Positions 49,950 to 60,161 of a stretch of 64,000 bases of DNA are shown here, piece by piece. The position numbers were made by a program, and so were the translations under genes. Numbering within the stretch: the first letter of the stretch is position 1; each line of letters starts with the position of its first letter. A model generated the notes under the pieces. The model saw nothing but the letters and a program-made list of their open reading frames with translations. It was not told the DNA's origin and made no database searches. Source of the DNA: Xanthomonas massiliensis (GTDB lineage: Bacteria > Pseudomonadota > Gammaproteobacteria > Xanthomonadales > Xanthomonadaceae); assembly GCF_900018785.1 (NCBI RefSeq), contig NZ_FCOY01000005.1, positions 124,001 through 188,000 of the forward strand. The letters are read 5' to 3'.

Positions 49950-51101
49950 TCAGGCCGCGGGCCGCTCCGGGACGTGGACGCGGACCTGGTCGCGGCCGCG
50001 CCGCTTGGCCTCGTACAGGGCCGCGTCGGCGGCATGGATCAGGTCGTCCAGCCGGTCCGAACTCAGCCCGGTGGCGATGCCGGCGCTGAGGCGCACGCGC
50101 AGCTCCGGGGCCTCGGCCAGCACCATGCCCGCCACGCAGGCCTGGCGGATGCGTTCCACCAGCACCCCGGCCTGGGCCGCGTCCACGCCGGGCATCACCA
50201 GCAGGAATTCGTCGCCGCCGAGCCGGGCGAAACGGTCGTCGGCGCGGATGCAGGTGCGCACGGTGTCGGCGAAGCGGGCCAGCACCCGGTCGCCCATGCC
50301 GTGGCCGTGGCCATCGTTGATCGCCTTGAAGTGGTCCAGGTCGAGCAGGGCCACGGCGACGTTGCACGGCGGGCCGGACCAGGTGGCGAGCTGTTCCAGG
50401 CCGCGGCGGTTGAAGGCGCCGGTCAGCGGATCGGTGCGCGCGCTGGTGCGCAGCGCCTCGGCGGCGTGGAAGCTGGTCAGCACCAGCATGCAGAAGTTGA
50501 GCAGGAACCACAGCGCCAGGTCGGTGCTGACCCACTGGTCGTCCAGGCCGTGGCGGCCGCCGAACCAGCCGGGGATCACGCTGGCGTACAGCACCGCCAG
50601 CGCCAGGCAGCCCAGCGACATCAGCCAGCGCGGCAGGCGGTCGCCGGGCCCGCGCAGGGCGTGCAGGTGCCAGCCCATGGTGAGCAGCGCCGCCACCTCG
50701 ACCAGGGTCAGCGGGATCCCGTCCAGCAGGGCGTCGCCGGCCAGCGCCCAGGCGGCCAGCGGCAGGGCCACGGCCAGCGCGAAGGCGATCCGCTCGGCCG
50801 GGTACAGCGGGCGCTGGTGGACGAAGTGCACGGTCGCGCGCGCCAGCCCGGCCATGCCGGCGCAGGCCACCACCGCGCCGACGTCGTGCAGCATCGCGCG
50901 CCGCACCAGGACATCGTTGCCGAGCATGGCCGGCAGGGTGTCCAGCAGGTTCACCCCGACCGTGTAGGCCAGCTGCGCGGTGCCCCAGCTGGCGATGCCG
51001 ACCAGCTGGCCGGACACGCGCGCCACGTGCTGGAACAGGACGAACAGCACCAGCGACAGCAGCAGGTCGCTGAGCATGGCCTGGATGACGGCGGTATCCA
51101 T
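49950..51101 (-). CDS. Membrane-bound GGDEF diguanylate cyclase
   Basis: 383 residues. Start MDTAVIQAMLSDLLLSLVLF at 51101; the frame runs open further upstream but lacks a hydrophobic start. Residues 1-205 form six or seven membrane helices of an unnamed sensor type. The GGDEF domain (about 215-375) has DPLTGAFNRRGLEQL, LDLDHFKAINDGHGHGMGD and an intact GGDEF at 295-299. RADD at 286-289, exactly five residues before it, is the inhibitory c-di-GMP site. It should make c-di-GMP with feedback control. Divergent from ctaA. Confidence 0.92.
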   Translation of the reverse strand: MDTAVIQAMLSDLLLSLVLFVLFQHVARVSGQLVGIASWGTAQLAYTVGVNLLDTLPAMLGNDVLVRRAMLHDVGAVVACAGMAGLARATVHFVHQRPLYPAERIAFALAVALPLAAWALAGDALLDGIPLTLVEVAALLTMGWHLHALRGPGDRLPRWLMSLGCLALAVLYASVIPGWFGGRHGLDDQWVSTDLALWFLLNFCMLVLTSFHAAEALRTSARTDPLTGAFNRRGLEQLATWSGPPCNVAVALLDLDHFKAINDGHGHGMGDRVLARFADTVRTCIRADDRFARLGGDEFLLVMPGVDAAQAGVLVERIRQACVAGMVLAEAPELRVRLSAGIATGLSSDRLDDLIHAADAALYEAKRRGRDQVRVHVPERPAA

Positions 51102-51296
51102 GAGGCTCGTCCTGAACGCGTGGATGACCCGTCCAGCGCAGGGCGGGCACGCCATTGTGCCGGACTGGCGCCGGTCCGGCAGGCAATGGCGCGGCAGGCA
51201 TGAGAAAATCCCCCGTCCCCCCGTCCCCGTTCCGGGACGCCGTCGGCGGCAGTCCGTGCCCGGCGTGGCCGTCGCGATCCCGGAGAATTGCCGCAC

Positions 51297-52466
51297 ATGA
51301 ACCTTCTCGCCCGTCCGGCCCTGTTCCGGCATTTCCACCGCATGGCCTGGCTGGCCGCGCTGATGACCGCCGGCACCATCGTGTTCGGCTCGTTCGTGCG
51401 CCTGTCAGATGCCGGGCTGAGCTGCCCGGACTGGCCCACCTGCTACGGCCGCATCGCCTGGCCGCAGGCGCCCGCCGAGATCCTCGACCATGCCGCCGCG
51501 CACATCCGCCCGCTGGAGACGCACAAGGCCTGGCGCGAGCAGGTGCACCGCTTCCTGGCCGGCTCGCTGAGCATCGAGATCCTGCTGCTGGCGATCCTGG
51601 CCGCGCGCCGGCGCCGCCTCGGGGTCAGCCAGGTGGTGGCCTCGATGGTGCTGGTGGCGCTGGGCATCCCCCTGTACATGCACGGCGAGCACGTGCTGGC
51701 TAGCGTGCTCGCCTTCGGCGGCGAGGCGCTGCTGCTGGTGGCCGCGCTGCGCTGGTCCAATGCCGACCTCGCCCGGGTGTCGGCGCTGGCGCTGGCGATG
51801 ATCGTGTTCCAGGCGCTGCTGGGCATGTGGACGGTGACCTGGCTGCTGAAGCCCATCGTGGTCATGGGCCACCTGCTTGGCGGCATGGTCACCTTCGCGC
51901 TGCTGGTGTGGATGGCCTGGCGCGCCACCCACCTACCGATCCTGCTGGCCGATGCCGCGCGCTGGAAGTGGCTGCTGCGCCTGGGCCTGGCGCTGCTGGG
52001 GCTGCAGATCGCCCTGGGCGGCTGGGTCAGCGCCAACTACGCCGCGCTGGCGTGCGGCGGCGGCAGCTGGTCGCTGGACAATTTCCCGCGCTGCGTGGGC
52101 CAGTGGTGGCCGCCGCACGATTTCCGCGAGGGCTACACGCTGTGGCGCGGGATCGGCGTGGACTACGAGGGCGGGGTGCTCGACGGCGCCTCGCGCATCG
52201 CCATCCAGCTGGGCCACCGGATGGTGGCGGTGGCCGCGGCGGCCTACCTGCTGTGGCTGGCGCTGCGCCTGGGGCGGCTGCCGGGCATGCGCGGCTGGGC
52301 CGCGGCGCTGGTGGCGCTGGTGGTGGTGCAGGTCGGCCTGGGCATCCTCAACGTCAAGCTGGCCCTGCCGCTGGCGGTCTCGGTGCTGCACAACGCCGGC
52401 GCGGTGGCGCTGCTGTTCGTGCTGGTGTCGCTGCTGGCGCGCATCCGCGAACCGGAGACCGCATGA
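51297..52466 (+). CDS. ctaA: Heme A synthase (CtaA/COX15)
   Basis: 389 residues, eight membrane helices. Heme-ligand histidines are placed as in type 2 (COX15-like) enzymes, in [23 protein letters not shown]-type loops of the first half and [12 protein letters not shown] and SVLHNAGAV of the second. The signature [20 protein letters not shown] is nearly diagnostic. CtaA oxidises heme O to heme A for cytochrome c oxidase. The ATG at 51297 is preferred to a TTG three codons earlier. Its stop overlaps the ctaB start (ATGA). Confidence 0.95.
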   Translation: MNLLARPALFRHFHRMAWLAALMTAGTIVFGSFVRLSDAGLSCPDWPTCYGRIAWPQAPAEILDHAAAHIRPLETHKAWREQVHRFLAGSLSIEILLLAILAARRRRLGVSQVVASMVLVALGIPLYMHGEHVLASVLAFGGEALLLVAALRWSNADLARVSALALAMIVFQALLGMWTVTWLLKPIVVMGHLLGGMVTFALLVWMAWRATHLPILLADAARWKWLLRLGLALLGLQIALGGWVSANYAALACGGGSWSLDNFPRCVGQWWPPHDFREGYTLWRGIGVDYEGGVLDGASRIAIQLGHRMVAVAAAAYLLWLALRLGRLPGMRGWAAALVALVVVQVGLGILNVKLALPLAVSVLHNAGAVALLFVLVSLLARIREPETA

Positions 52467-53347
52467 GCGCCACCGTCCGCGACTACTGGGACCTGACCAA
52501 GCCGAAGGTGGTGGGCCTGATCGTGTTCACCGCGCTGGTGGGCATGGTGCTGGCCGTGCCCGGGCTGCCCACCGCTGCGCAGCTGGCCGACGCCGTGTTC
52601 GGCCTGCTCGGCATCTGGCTGGCGGCCTCGGCGGCGGCGGCGATCAACCAGCTGCTGGATGCGCGCATCGACGCGCAGATGGCGCGCACCTCGTGGCGGC
52701 CGCTGGTGGTGGGCAAGGTGCGGCCCGAACAGGTGCTGGTCTTCGCCGGCGCGCTGATCGCCCTGTCGATGCTGGTCCTGGTGCTGTGGGTGAACGTGAT
52801 CACCGCGGTGCTGACCTTCGCCTCGCTGATCGGCTACGCGGTGATCTACACCGTCTACCTCAAGCGGGCCACGCCGCAGAACATCGTCATCGGCGGCCTG
52901 GCCGGCGCGATGCCGCCGATGCTCGGCTGGGCGGCGGTGACCGGCATGCGCGGCCCCTGGGACTGGGCCTACGCGGCGCTGCCGGTGCTGATCGTGTTCG
53001 TGTGGACGCCGCCGCATTTCTGGGCGCTGGCGATCTTCCGCCGCGACGATTACGCCAAGGCCTCCATCCCGATGCTGCCGGTGACCCACGGCGTGCCCTA
53101 CACGCGCCGGCAGATCCTGCTGTATTCGGTGCTGCTGGCCCTGGCCACGCTGCTGCCGGTGGCGGTGGGGATGTCCGGCGCGTTCTACCTGGGCGGGGCG
53201 GTGGTGCTGGACGCGGTGTTCCTCTGGTACGCCTGGCGCATGCTCGATCCGCCGGACGACTTCTTCCCGATGCGCATGTTCGGCTACTCGGTGGTGTACC
53301 TGATGGGGCTGTTCGCGTTCCTGCTGGTGGACCACTGGCTGCCGTGA
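52463..53347 (+). CDS. ctaB: Protoheme IX farnesyltransferase (heme O synthase, CtaB/CyoE)
   Basis: 294 residues, UbiA-superfamily prenyltransferase with about nine membrane helices. The first Asp-rich motif reads [20 protein letters not shown], a version of N-x3-D-x2-D-x2-MxRT-x-RP, and the second lies in [16 protein letters not shown]. Opening [20 protein letters not shown] and [11 protein letters not shown] are diagnostic of heme O synthases. It adds farnesyl to heme b, the substrate for CtaA. Start at 52463 is inside the ctaA stop, so the pair is translationally coupled. No cox structural genes lie next to it. Confidence 0.96.
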   Translation: MSATVRDYWDLTKPKVVGLIVFTALVGMVLAVPGLPTAAQLADAVFGLLGIWLAASAAAAINQLLDARIDAQMARTSWRPLVVGKVRPEQVLVFAGALIALSMLVLVLWVNVITAVLTFASLIGYAVIYTVYLKRATPQNIVIGGLAGAMPPMLGWAAVTGMRGPWDWAYAALPVLIVFVWTPPHFWALAIFRRDDYAKASIPMLPVTHGVPYTRRQILLYSVLLALATLLPVAVGMSGAFYLGGAVVLDAVFLWYAWRMLDPPDDFFPMRMFGYSVVYLMGLFAFLLVDHWLP

Positions 53348-53408
53348 CCGCCGCGGGCGTGTAATCTGCCCGGGGCCGGTTCCCCACGCCGGCACGCACG
53401 GGACGGCC

Positions 53409-56400
53409 ATGGCCATACACGCGGCGCTGTACCACCTCACCCACTACCGCTACAGCCGCCCGGTGCGGCTCGGCCCGCAGGTGATCCAGCTCAAGCCCGC
53501 GCCGCAGTCGCGCACCAAGGTGCTCAGCTATGCGCTGCGGGTGTCGCCGGCCGAGCACTTCGTCAACCTCCAGCAGGACCCGTACGGCAACTTCCTGGCC
53601 CGCTACGTGTTCCCCGAGCCGGTCACCGAGCTGAAGATCGAGGTGGACCTGGTCGCCGACATGACGGTCTACAACCCGTTCGACTTCTTCGTGGAAGAAG
53701 AGGCCGAGCGCTGGCCGTTCGCCTACCCGGCCGACATCGCCCCGGACCTGTCGATCTACCTCGAGCCCGAGCCGGCCGGCCCGCGCATGCGCGCCTTCCT
53801 CGACGCGCTCGACCGCAGCCCGCGCAACACCGTGGATTTCGTGGTCGCCCTCAACGCCTCGCTCCAGCACCACGTGAAATACGTGATCCGGATGGAGCCG
53901 GGTGTGCAGACGCCGGAGCAGACGCTGGCGCTGGCCAGCGGCTCGTGCCGCGACTCGGCCTGGCTGCTGGTGCAGGCGCTGCGCCACCTCGGCCTGGCCG
54001 CGCGCTTCGTGTCCGGCTACCTGATCCAGCTCAAGCCCGACCGGGTGGCGCTGGACGGCCCGCCCGGCACCGACCACGATTTCACCGACCTGCACGCCTG
54101 GGCTGAGGTCTACCTGCCCGGCGCTGGCTGGATCGGCCTGGACGCCACCTCCGGCCTGCTCACCGGCGAGAGCCACATCCCGCTGGCGGCGACCCCGCAC
54201 TACCGCAACGCCGCGCCGATCAGCGGCGGGCTCGTCGCCGACGGCCCGCTGGAGACCGATTTCGACTTCGACATGCGCGTCACCCGGGTGGCCGAGCACC
54301 CGCGCATCACCAAGCCGTTCTCCGAGGAGAGCTGGCAGGCGCTGGACGCGCTCGGCGGGCAGGTCGATGCGGCGCTGCAGGCCGGCGACGTGCGCCTGAC
54401 CATGGGGGGCGAGCCGACCTTCATCTCCATCGACGATTTCGAATCGCCCGAGTGGAACACCGCCGCGGTCGGCCCGACCAAGCGCGCGCTGGCCGACGCG
54501 CTGATCCGCCGGCTGCGCGAGCGCTTCGCCCCGGGCGGCTTCCTGCACTACGGCCAGGGCAAGTGGTACCCGGGCGAGTCGCTGCCGCGCTGGACCTTCT
54601 CGCTGTACTGGCGCGCCGACGGCGAGCCGATCTGGACCGACCCGGGGTTGATCGCACGCGAGGGTATGCAGGCCGAGGTCGGCCCCGGCGATGCCGAGCG
54701 CCTGCTGGACGCCATGGCCGGCGACCTGGGCCTGGGCGCGGACACGGTGATGCCGGCCTACGAGGACCCGGGCGAGTGGCTGCTCAAGGAGGCGGAGCTG
54801 CCGGCCAACGTCGATCCGTCCAATCCCGAGCTCGAGGATCCGGAGGCGCGCGCGCGCATGGCGGCGGTGTTCGCGCGCGGGCTGACCACGCCGACCGGCT
54901 ACGTGCTGCCGGTGCAGCGCTGGAACAGCCGCGCCCTGCCGCAGGGCCGCTGGCGCAGCGAGAAGTGGAGCACCCGCCGCGGCAAGCTGTTCCTGGTGCC
55001 CGGCGATTCGCCGGTCGGCTATCGCCTGCCGCTGGGCTCGTTGCCGCACGTGCGCGCGGCCGACTATCCCTACGTGGTGCCGCTCGACCCGGCGGTCGAG
55101 CGCGGCCCGCTGCCGCCGCGCGATGCCGTGCTGGCCGGGCGCCGCGGCGTGGACGGGGCGGTGCCCGGGACCGGTGCGCCCGTGCCGGCGCAGCAGGAAG
55201 CGAGTTTCGTCGCCGACGGCGGCACCCGCCAGGCCCGGGTCGAGCAGCGCGTGGAGATCGGCGGTGCGGTGCGCACCGCCGTCAGCGTCGAGCCGCGCGA
55301 GGGCCACCTGAGCGTGTTCCTGCCGCCGGTGGAAGCGCTGGAGGACTACCTGGAGCTGGTCGCCGCCGCCGAGGACGCCGCGCGCCGGCTCGGCCTGCCG
55401 GTGCAGATCGAGGGCTACCCGCCGCCGCAGGACCCGCGCCTGAACGTGATCCGGGTGGCACCGGACCCGGGCGTGATCGAGGTCAACATCCACCCGGCGG
55501 CGAACTGGCGCCAGTGCGTGGCCACCACCGAGGCGATCTACGAGGAGGCCCGCCAGACCCGGCTGGGCACCGACAAGTACATGATCGACGGCCGCCACAC
55601 CGGTACCGGCGGCGGCAACCACGTGGTGGTCGGCGGCGCCACCCCGGCCGACAGCCCGTTCCTGCGCCGCCCGGACCTGCTCAAGTCGCTGATCCTGCAC
55701 TGGCAGCGCCATCCGGCCATGTCCTACCTGTTCTCCGGGCTGTTCATCGGCCCCACCAGCCAGGCCCCGCGCATCGACGAGGCGCGCCACGACAGCCTGT
55801 ACGAGCTGGAGATCGCGCTGGCGCAGATCCCGGCGCCGGGCGCGGGCGAGGCGCCGCTGCCGTGGTTGGTGGACCGGCTGCTGCGCAACCTGCTGGTCGA
55901 TGTCACCGGCAACACCCACCGCGCCGAGATCTGCATCGACAAGCTGTTCTCCCCCGACGGGCCGACCGGGCGGCTGGGACTGGTGGAGTTCCGCGGCTTC
56001 GAGATGCCGCCGGACGCGCGCATGAGCCTGGCCCAGCAGCTGCTGGTGCGGGCGCTGGTCGCGCGCTACTGGGCCGCGCCGCTGGACGGCGAGTGCGTGC
56101 GCTGGGGCACCCAGCTGCACGACCGTTTCATGCTGCCGCACTACGTCTGGGCCGATTTCCTCGACGTGCTCGACGACCTGTCCCGCCACGGCTTCCCGAT
56201 GCGGCCGGAATGGTTCGCCGCGCAGCTGGAGTTCCGCTTCCCGTTCTGCGGCCAGGTGGAATACGACGGCGTGCGGCTGGAACTGCGCCAGGCGCTGGAG
56301 CCGTGGAACGTGCTCGGCGAGCAGGGCGCCATCGGCGGCACCGTGCGCTACGTCGATTCCTCGGTCGAGCGCTTGCAGGTGCTGGCCGAGGGCTTCAATC

Positions 56401-56786
56401 CCGAGCGCCACGCCATCGCCTGCAACGGCCGCGAGGTGCCGATGACGACGACCGGTGTGGCCGGCACCGCCGTGGCCGGGGTGCGCTACAAGGCCTGGCA
56501 GCCGGCCAGCGGCCTGCATCCGGTGCTGCCGGTCAACGCGCCGCTGCATTTCGACCTGTACGACCGCTGGAGCGGGCGCGCGCTGGGCGGCTGCACCTAC
56601 CACGTGGCGCATCCGGGCGGGCGCAACTACGACACCTTCCCGGTCAACGGCAACGAGGCCGAGGCACGCCGCCTGGCGCGCTTCGTCGCCGACGGCCACA
56701 CGCCCGGGCGCTATGCCCTGCGCGCCGAGCGCCGTTCCGGCGAGTTCCCGCATACGCTGGACCTGCGCCGGCCGCGGCTCGATTGA
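53409..56786 (+). CDS. Transglutaminase-like/DUF2126 putative amidoligase
   Basis: 1125 residues. The N-terminal bacterial transglutaminase N domain (about 1-90: [20 protein letters not shown]) precedes a transglutaminase core. Its triad is visible: Cys in [17 protein letters not shown] (about 179), His in [11 protein letters not shown] (about 228) and Asp in GLDATSGLL (about 244). From about 330 to the end is DUF2126: [20 protein letters not shown], then [16 protein letters not shown], and [18 protein letters not shown]2126 is annotated in Pfam as a putative amidoligase. Cytosolic; the substrate is unknown. Together with the ATP-grasp/alpha-E gene and a second transglutaminase it forms a conserved neighbourhood proposed to build a peptide or amide product. 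Confidence 0.92.
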   Translation: MAIHAALYHLTHYRYSRPVRLGPQVIQLKPAPQSRTKVLSYALRVSPAEHFVNLQQDPYGNFLARYVFPEPVTELKIEVDLVADMTVYNPFDFFVEEEAERWPFAYPADIAPDLSIYLEPEPAGPRMRAFLDALDRSPRNTVDFVVALNASLQHHVKYVIRMEPGVQTPEQTLALASGSCRDSAWLLVQALRHLGLAARFVSGYLIQLKPDRVALDGPPGTDHDFTDLHAWAEVYLPGAGWIGLDATSGLLTGESHIPLAATPHYRNAAPISGGLVADGPLETDFDFDMRVTRVAEHPRITKPFSEESWQALDALGGQVDAALQAGDVRLTMGGEPTFISIDDFESPEWNTAAVGPTKRALADALIRRLRERFAPGGFLHYGQGKWYPGESLPRWTFSLYWRADGEPIWTDPGLIAREGMQAEVGPGDAERLLDAMAGDLGLGADTVMPAYEDPGEWLLKEAELPANVDPSNPELEDPEARARMAAVFARGLTTPTGYVLPVQRWNSRALPQGRWRSEKWSTRRGKLFLVPGDSPVGYRLPLGSLPHVRAADYPYVVPLDPAVERGPLPPRDAVLAGRRGVDGAVPGTGAPVPAQQEASFVADGGTRQARVEQRVEIGGAVRTAVSVEPREGHLSVFLPPVEALEDYLELVAAAEDAARRLGLPVQIEGYPPPQDPRLNVIRVAPDPGVIEVNIHPAANWRQCVATTEAIYEEARQTRLGTDKYMIDGRHTGTGGGNHVVVGGATPADSPFLRRPDLLKSLILHWQRHPAMSYLFSGLFIGPTSQAPRIDEARHDSLYELEIALAQIPAPGAGEAPLPWLVDRLLRNLLVDVTGNTHRAEICIDKLFSPDGPTGRLGLVEFRGFEMPPDARMSLAQQLLVRALVARYWAAPLDGECVRWGTQLHDRFMLPHYVWADFLDVLDDLSRHGFPMRPEWFAAQLEFRFPFCGQVEYDGVRLELRQALEPWNVLGEQGAIGGTVRYVDSSVERLQVLAEGFNPERHAIACNGREVPMTTTGVAGTAVAGVRYKAWQPASGLHPVLPVNAPLHFDLYDRWSGRALGGCTYHVAHPGGRNYDTFPVNGNEAEARRLARFVADGHTPGRYALRAERRSGEFPHTLDLRRPRLD

Positions 56787-56925
56787 CGCCGCTGTCCACC
56801 CGGCGATCGTGCGGCGCAAGGGTGCCGGCACGCCGGTCGCCGGCCCCCGCTTGCCGCCCGGGCGGGATTGTGGCGGCGGTGCGCCCGAACCTATCATCCG
56901 TGCCACCCAGCGAAGGAACCATGAC

Positions 56926-57465
56926 ATGCGTGCGGGACTGCTGTCGCTTGCCTTGTTCTGCCTGTCCGCCTTTTCCGCCCATGCCGCCGGCCCGAGCGTG
57001 GGCGAGGTGGCGCCCCCCGCGCTCGGCAGGAGCCATGGTGGCGAGACGGTCGATCTGTCCGCGTACCGCGGCAAGATCGTGGTGCTCACCTTCTGGGCCT
57101 CGTGGTGCGGTCCGTGCCGGAGCGAGCTGCCGGTGCTCGATGCCCTGCAAAAACGCGTCGGCACCGATTTCCTGCAGGTCATCGCGGTGAACGAGGACGA
57201 GGACCTGCAGGCCTACCGGAACATCCTGCGGAACATGAAGGACTACCGCCTGCTGGTGGTGCGCGATACCGGCAAGGCCGGCGCCGCCGCCCACTACGGC
57301 ATCAACAGCTATCCGAATCTGTGGCTCATCGATCCCCGCGGCACGGTGGTCAGCCACCACGTCGGGTACGGCACGGATTCCATCGACGGCATCCTCGCCG
57401 AGATCCGCCAGGTCATGGAGCGCGAGATCGAGCAGCAGAAGGCCGCCGCCACGCCGGCGACCTAG
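56926..57465 (+). CDS. TlpA-like periplasmic thioredoxin
   Basis: 179 residues. Signal peptide MRAGLLSLALFCLSAFSAHA; the ATG at 56926 lies ten bases after AAGGAA, while the ATG at 56921 is out of frame. The thioredoxin fold has redox motif CGPC at residues 61-64 in TFWASWCGPCRSELP and the cis-Pro in GINSYPNLWLIDP. Such TlpA/ResA-like proteins are usually periplasmic reductants of cytochrome c or copper-centre cysteines. It sits between two genes of the transglutaminase/ATP-grasp set, which is unusual for those cytosolic proteins. Confidence 0.9.
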   Translation: MRAGLLSLALFCLSAFSAHAAGPSVGEVAPPALGRSHGGETVDLSAYRGKIVVLTFWASWCGPCRSELPVLDALQKRVGTDFLQVIAVNEDEDLQAYRNILRNMKDYRLLVVRDTGKAGAAAHYGINSYPNLWLIDPRGTVVSHHVGYGTDSIDGILAEIRQVMEREIEQQKAAATPAT

Positions 57466-57539
57466 GATGCCGCCGGCGCCTTGCGTGGCGGCAGCTGCCG
57501 GGCGGCTACCGGAGGGTCTCTGGGGAATGGGCGATCCGG

Positions 57540-57545
57540 CATAAT
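57540..57545 (+). promoter_or_regulatory. Candidate -10 box for a leaderless transcript
   Basis: CATAAT at 57540-57545, only six bases before the ATG at 57552. No Shine-Dalgarno lies between them. If used, transcription would start at or next to the ATG. Confidence 0.3.
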
Positions 57546-57551
57546 TCCGGC

Positions 57552-59951
57552 ATGTCCGCGCCCCAGCCCGTATTTCCCGCCGACGACGATCCGTTGTCGC
57601 GCTACCACCCGATCGACGGGGTGTACGACGAGATGGTCGATGCCCGCGGCCGGCTGCGCCCGGGCTGGGAGGCGCTGGTGCAGGCGCTGCACCGGATCGG
57701 CGAGGACGGGCTGCAGGCGCGCTTCGCCCGCGCCCGCCAGTACCTGGCCGACGCCGGCGTGTACTACCGCTACTACGGGCGCAGCGGCGTGCAGGAACGC
57801 GACTGGCCGCTGGCGCCGCTGCCGGTGCTGCTGCACGAGGCGGAGTGGCGCGGCATCAGCGACGGGCTGGCCCAGCGCGCCGACCTGCTGGAACGGGTGA
57901 TCGCCGACCTGCACGGGCCGCAGCGGCTGGTGCGCGAAGGCCTGCTGCCGCCGGCGCTGGTGGCCGGCAATCCCGAGTTCCTGCGGCCGGTGGTCGGCGT
58001 GCCGCCGCGCGGCGGGCACTACCTGCACTTCTGCGCGTTCGAGCTGGGCCGCGGCCCGGACGGGCGCTGGTGGGTGCTGGGCGACCGCACCCAGGCCCCG
58101 TCCGGCGCCGGCTTCGCGCTGGAGAACCGGGTCGCCGCCACGCGCGCGCTCGGCGACGTGTTCGGCCAGCTCAACGTGCACCGCCTGGCCGGCTTCTTCC
58201 GCCACTTCCGCGATGCGCTGCTGCGCCTGTCCGGCGAGGGCGGGGTCGCCCTGCTCACGCCCGGGCCGAACAACGAGACCTACTACGAGCATGCCTACAT
58301 CGCCCGCTACCTCGGCTTCCTGCTGCTGGAGGGCGAGGACCTGACCGTGCGCGACGGGCGCCTGCTGGTGCGCACGGTGGCCGGGCTCAAGCCGGTGAGC
58401 GTGCTGTGGCGGCGCCTGGACGCGGAGTTCCTCGATCCGCTGGAACTGCGCCCGGATTCGCGCATCGGCACCCCGGGCATGGTCGAGGCGCTGCGCCAGC
58501 GCGCCGTGACCGTGGCCAATGCCGCCGGCTCGGGCCTGCTGGAGACGCGCGCGCTGCTGGCCTTCCTGCCCGGCATCGCCGAGGCCTGGGACGGCGCGCC
58601 GCTGGCGCTGTCGGGCATCGCCACCTGGTGGTGCGGGCAGGAGCGCGAGCGCGCGCACGTGGTCGAGCACCTGGAACGGATGATGATCGGCCCGGCGCTG
58701 TCCACCCGCCTGCCGTTCGAGGACGGCGGCGAGACCGTGCTCGGCGCGCGCCTGAACCCGATCGGGCGCCGCACCCTGCTGGCGCGGCTGCAGCGCGAGG
58801 GCGCGCAGCTGGTCGGGCAGGAGGCGGTGACCCTGTCGACCACACCGGTGCACGTGCCCGGCGCCGGGGTGGAGCCGCGGCCGCTGGTGCTGCGCGCCTA
58901 TGCCGCGCGCACCCCGGACGGCTGGCGGATCATGCCCGGCGGCTTCGCCCGGGTCGGCTTCTCGCTGGACAACCGCGCCATCACCATGCAGAGCGGCGGC
59001 CAGGCTGCGGACGTGTGGATCTTCGGCGACCGCCCGGCGGCGCGCCACGAGACCCTGCTGCGCGGCGAGCACGAGGCCTTCGCCCGCGCCGTGCCGCCGC
59101 CGCTGCCCAGCCGGGCGGCCGAGAACCTGTTCTGGCTGGGGCGCTACATCGAGCGCCTGGAAGGCTACGCGCGCATCCTGCGCGCCTGGCACGCGCGCCT
59201 GGCCGAGAGCCCGGACCCGGAGCTGCCGCTGCTGCGCGCGCTGGCCGACTACCTCGATCCGCTCGGCGTGGACGTGGCCGAGCCGGTACCGGCCGGCCTG
59301 GTCATGGCCATCGACAGCGCGGTGACCAGCGCCGGGCGCATCCGCGACCGGTTCTCGCCCGACGGCTGGATGGCGCTGCGCGACCTGGCCAAGACCGCGC
59401 GCCGCTTCGCCAGCGTGGTCGGCCCGGGCGACGACGCGGTGCGCGCGATGGGCGTGCTCCTGCGCAAGCTGGCCGGCTTCTCCGGCCTGGTCCACGAGAA
59501 CATGTACCGCTTCGCCGGCTGGCGCTTCCTGGAGGTCGGCCGGCGCATCGAGCGCGGCATCCAGATGGCCTGGCTGCTGGCGGCCTTCACCCCGCACGAG
59601 GCCCCGTCCGGGGCCAGCGACGCGTTGCTGGAGATCGGCGACAGCGTGATCACCCACCGCGCCCGCTACGGCGTGGACACCGGCCGCCTGAGCGTGCTCG
59701 ACCTGCTCGCGCTGGACCCGCACAACCCGCGCTCGGTGCTGTTCCAGCTCGACGTGCTGCGCCACGAACTGGGCCAGCTGCCGGACGTGGACGACGGCAG
59801 CCACCTGTCCGGCATCGCCAAGGAGAGCCTGCGCCTGCAGACCCTGCTGGCGATCCGCGAGCCGGCCGATGTGGACGCCGGCCTGCTCGAGGCGGTGGCC
59901 GACGGCCTGGCCGGGCTGTCCGACCGCCTGTCCTCGGCCTACTTCGGCTAG
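57552..59951 (+). CDS. Circularly permuted ATP-grasp with alpha-E domain
   Basis: 799 residues. The N-terminal 480 residues are a circularly permuted ATP-grasp type 2 domain. YHPIDGVYDEMVDARGRLRP is the conserved opening, and GGHYLHFCAFELGRGPDGRW with WVLGDRTQAPSGAG and LTPGPNNETYYEHAYIARYL carry the ATP/Mg ligands. Residues 500-795 are the all-helical alpha-E domain (RAAENLFWLGRYIERLEGYA, and the DVLRHELGQLP block). ATP-grasp enzymes of this type are predicted peptide or amide ligases, and alpha-E is a partner domain of unknown role. Part of the three-enzyme set with the two transglutaminases. The start lacks a ribosome site. Confidence 0.93.
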   Translation: MSAPQPVFPADDDPLSRYHPIDGVYDEMVDARGRLRPGWEALVQALHRIGEDGLQARFARARQYLADAGVYYRYYGRSGVQERDWPLAPLPVLLHEAEWRGISDGLAQRADLLERVIADLHGPQRLVREGLLPPALVAGNPEFLRPVVGVPPRGGHYLHFCAFELGRGPDGRWWVLGDRTQAPSGAGFALENRVAATRALGDVFGQLNVHRLAGFFRHFRDALLRLSGEGGVALLTPGPNNETYYEHAYIARYLGFLLLEGEDLTVRDGRLLVRTVAGLKPVSVLWRRLDAEFLDPLELRPDSRIGTPGMVEALRQRAVTVANAAGSGLLETRALLAFLPGIAEAWDGAPLALSGIATWWCGQERERAHVVEHLERMMIGPALSTRLPFEDGGETVLGARLNPIGRRTLLARLQREGAQLVGQEAVTLSTTPVHVPGAGVEPRPLVLRAYAARTPDGWRIMPGGFARVGFSLDNRAITMQSGGQAADVWIFGDRPAARHETLLRGEHEAFARAVPPPLPSRAAENLFWLGRYIERLEGYARILRAWHARLAESPDPELPLLRALADYLDPLGVDVAEPVPAGLVMAIDSAVTSAGRIRDRFSPDGWMALRDLAKTARRFASVVGPGDDAVRAMGVLLRKLAGFSGLVHENMYRFAGWRFLEVGRRIERGIQMAWLLAAFTPHEAPSGASDALLEIGDSVITHRARYGVDTGRLSVLDLLALDPHNPRSVLFQLDVLRHELGQLPDVDDGSHLSGIAKESLRLQTLLAIREPADVDAGLLEAVADGLAGLSDRLSSAYFG

Positions 59952-60080
59952 GCCCGCCGATGCCTGTCTTCGCCGGGAATACCGCGCCGCGGGCGCCGAC
60001 GGCCGCGGCGCCCCTGCCGGGCGGGAAGCGGGCGGGGCGGCGCCGGATGGCCCCGGGCTTGCCACCAAGGACGATGGCCG

Positions 60081-60098
60081 CGCCCTGCATGCAGGGCG
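60081..60098. promoter_or_regulatory. 18-bp perfect palindrome upstream of the second transglutaminase gene
   Basis: CGCCCTGCATGCAGGGCG at 60081-60098 is fully self-complementary with no spacer, 63 bases before the next ATG. Operators for dimeric repressors look like this, but a chance GC-rich palindrome is possible. Confidence 0.4.
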
Positions 60099-60161
60099 GT
60101 CCGGGCGATCGCCGATGCGGCGGCGCGGCCCGGTATCCCGACAACCACAGGCCCTGATCCG

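Noticed and set aside
52887-57182. Very long leftward open frame (1431 codons) opposite ctaB and the DUF2126 gene
   Set aside because: It is the mirror of a high-GC codon pattern: low-complexity Arg/Gly/His/Gln-rich translation, no domain, and it fully covers recognised genes on the other strand.
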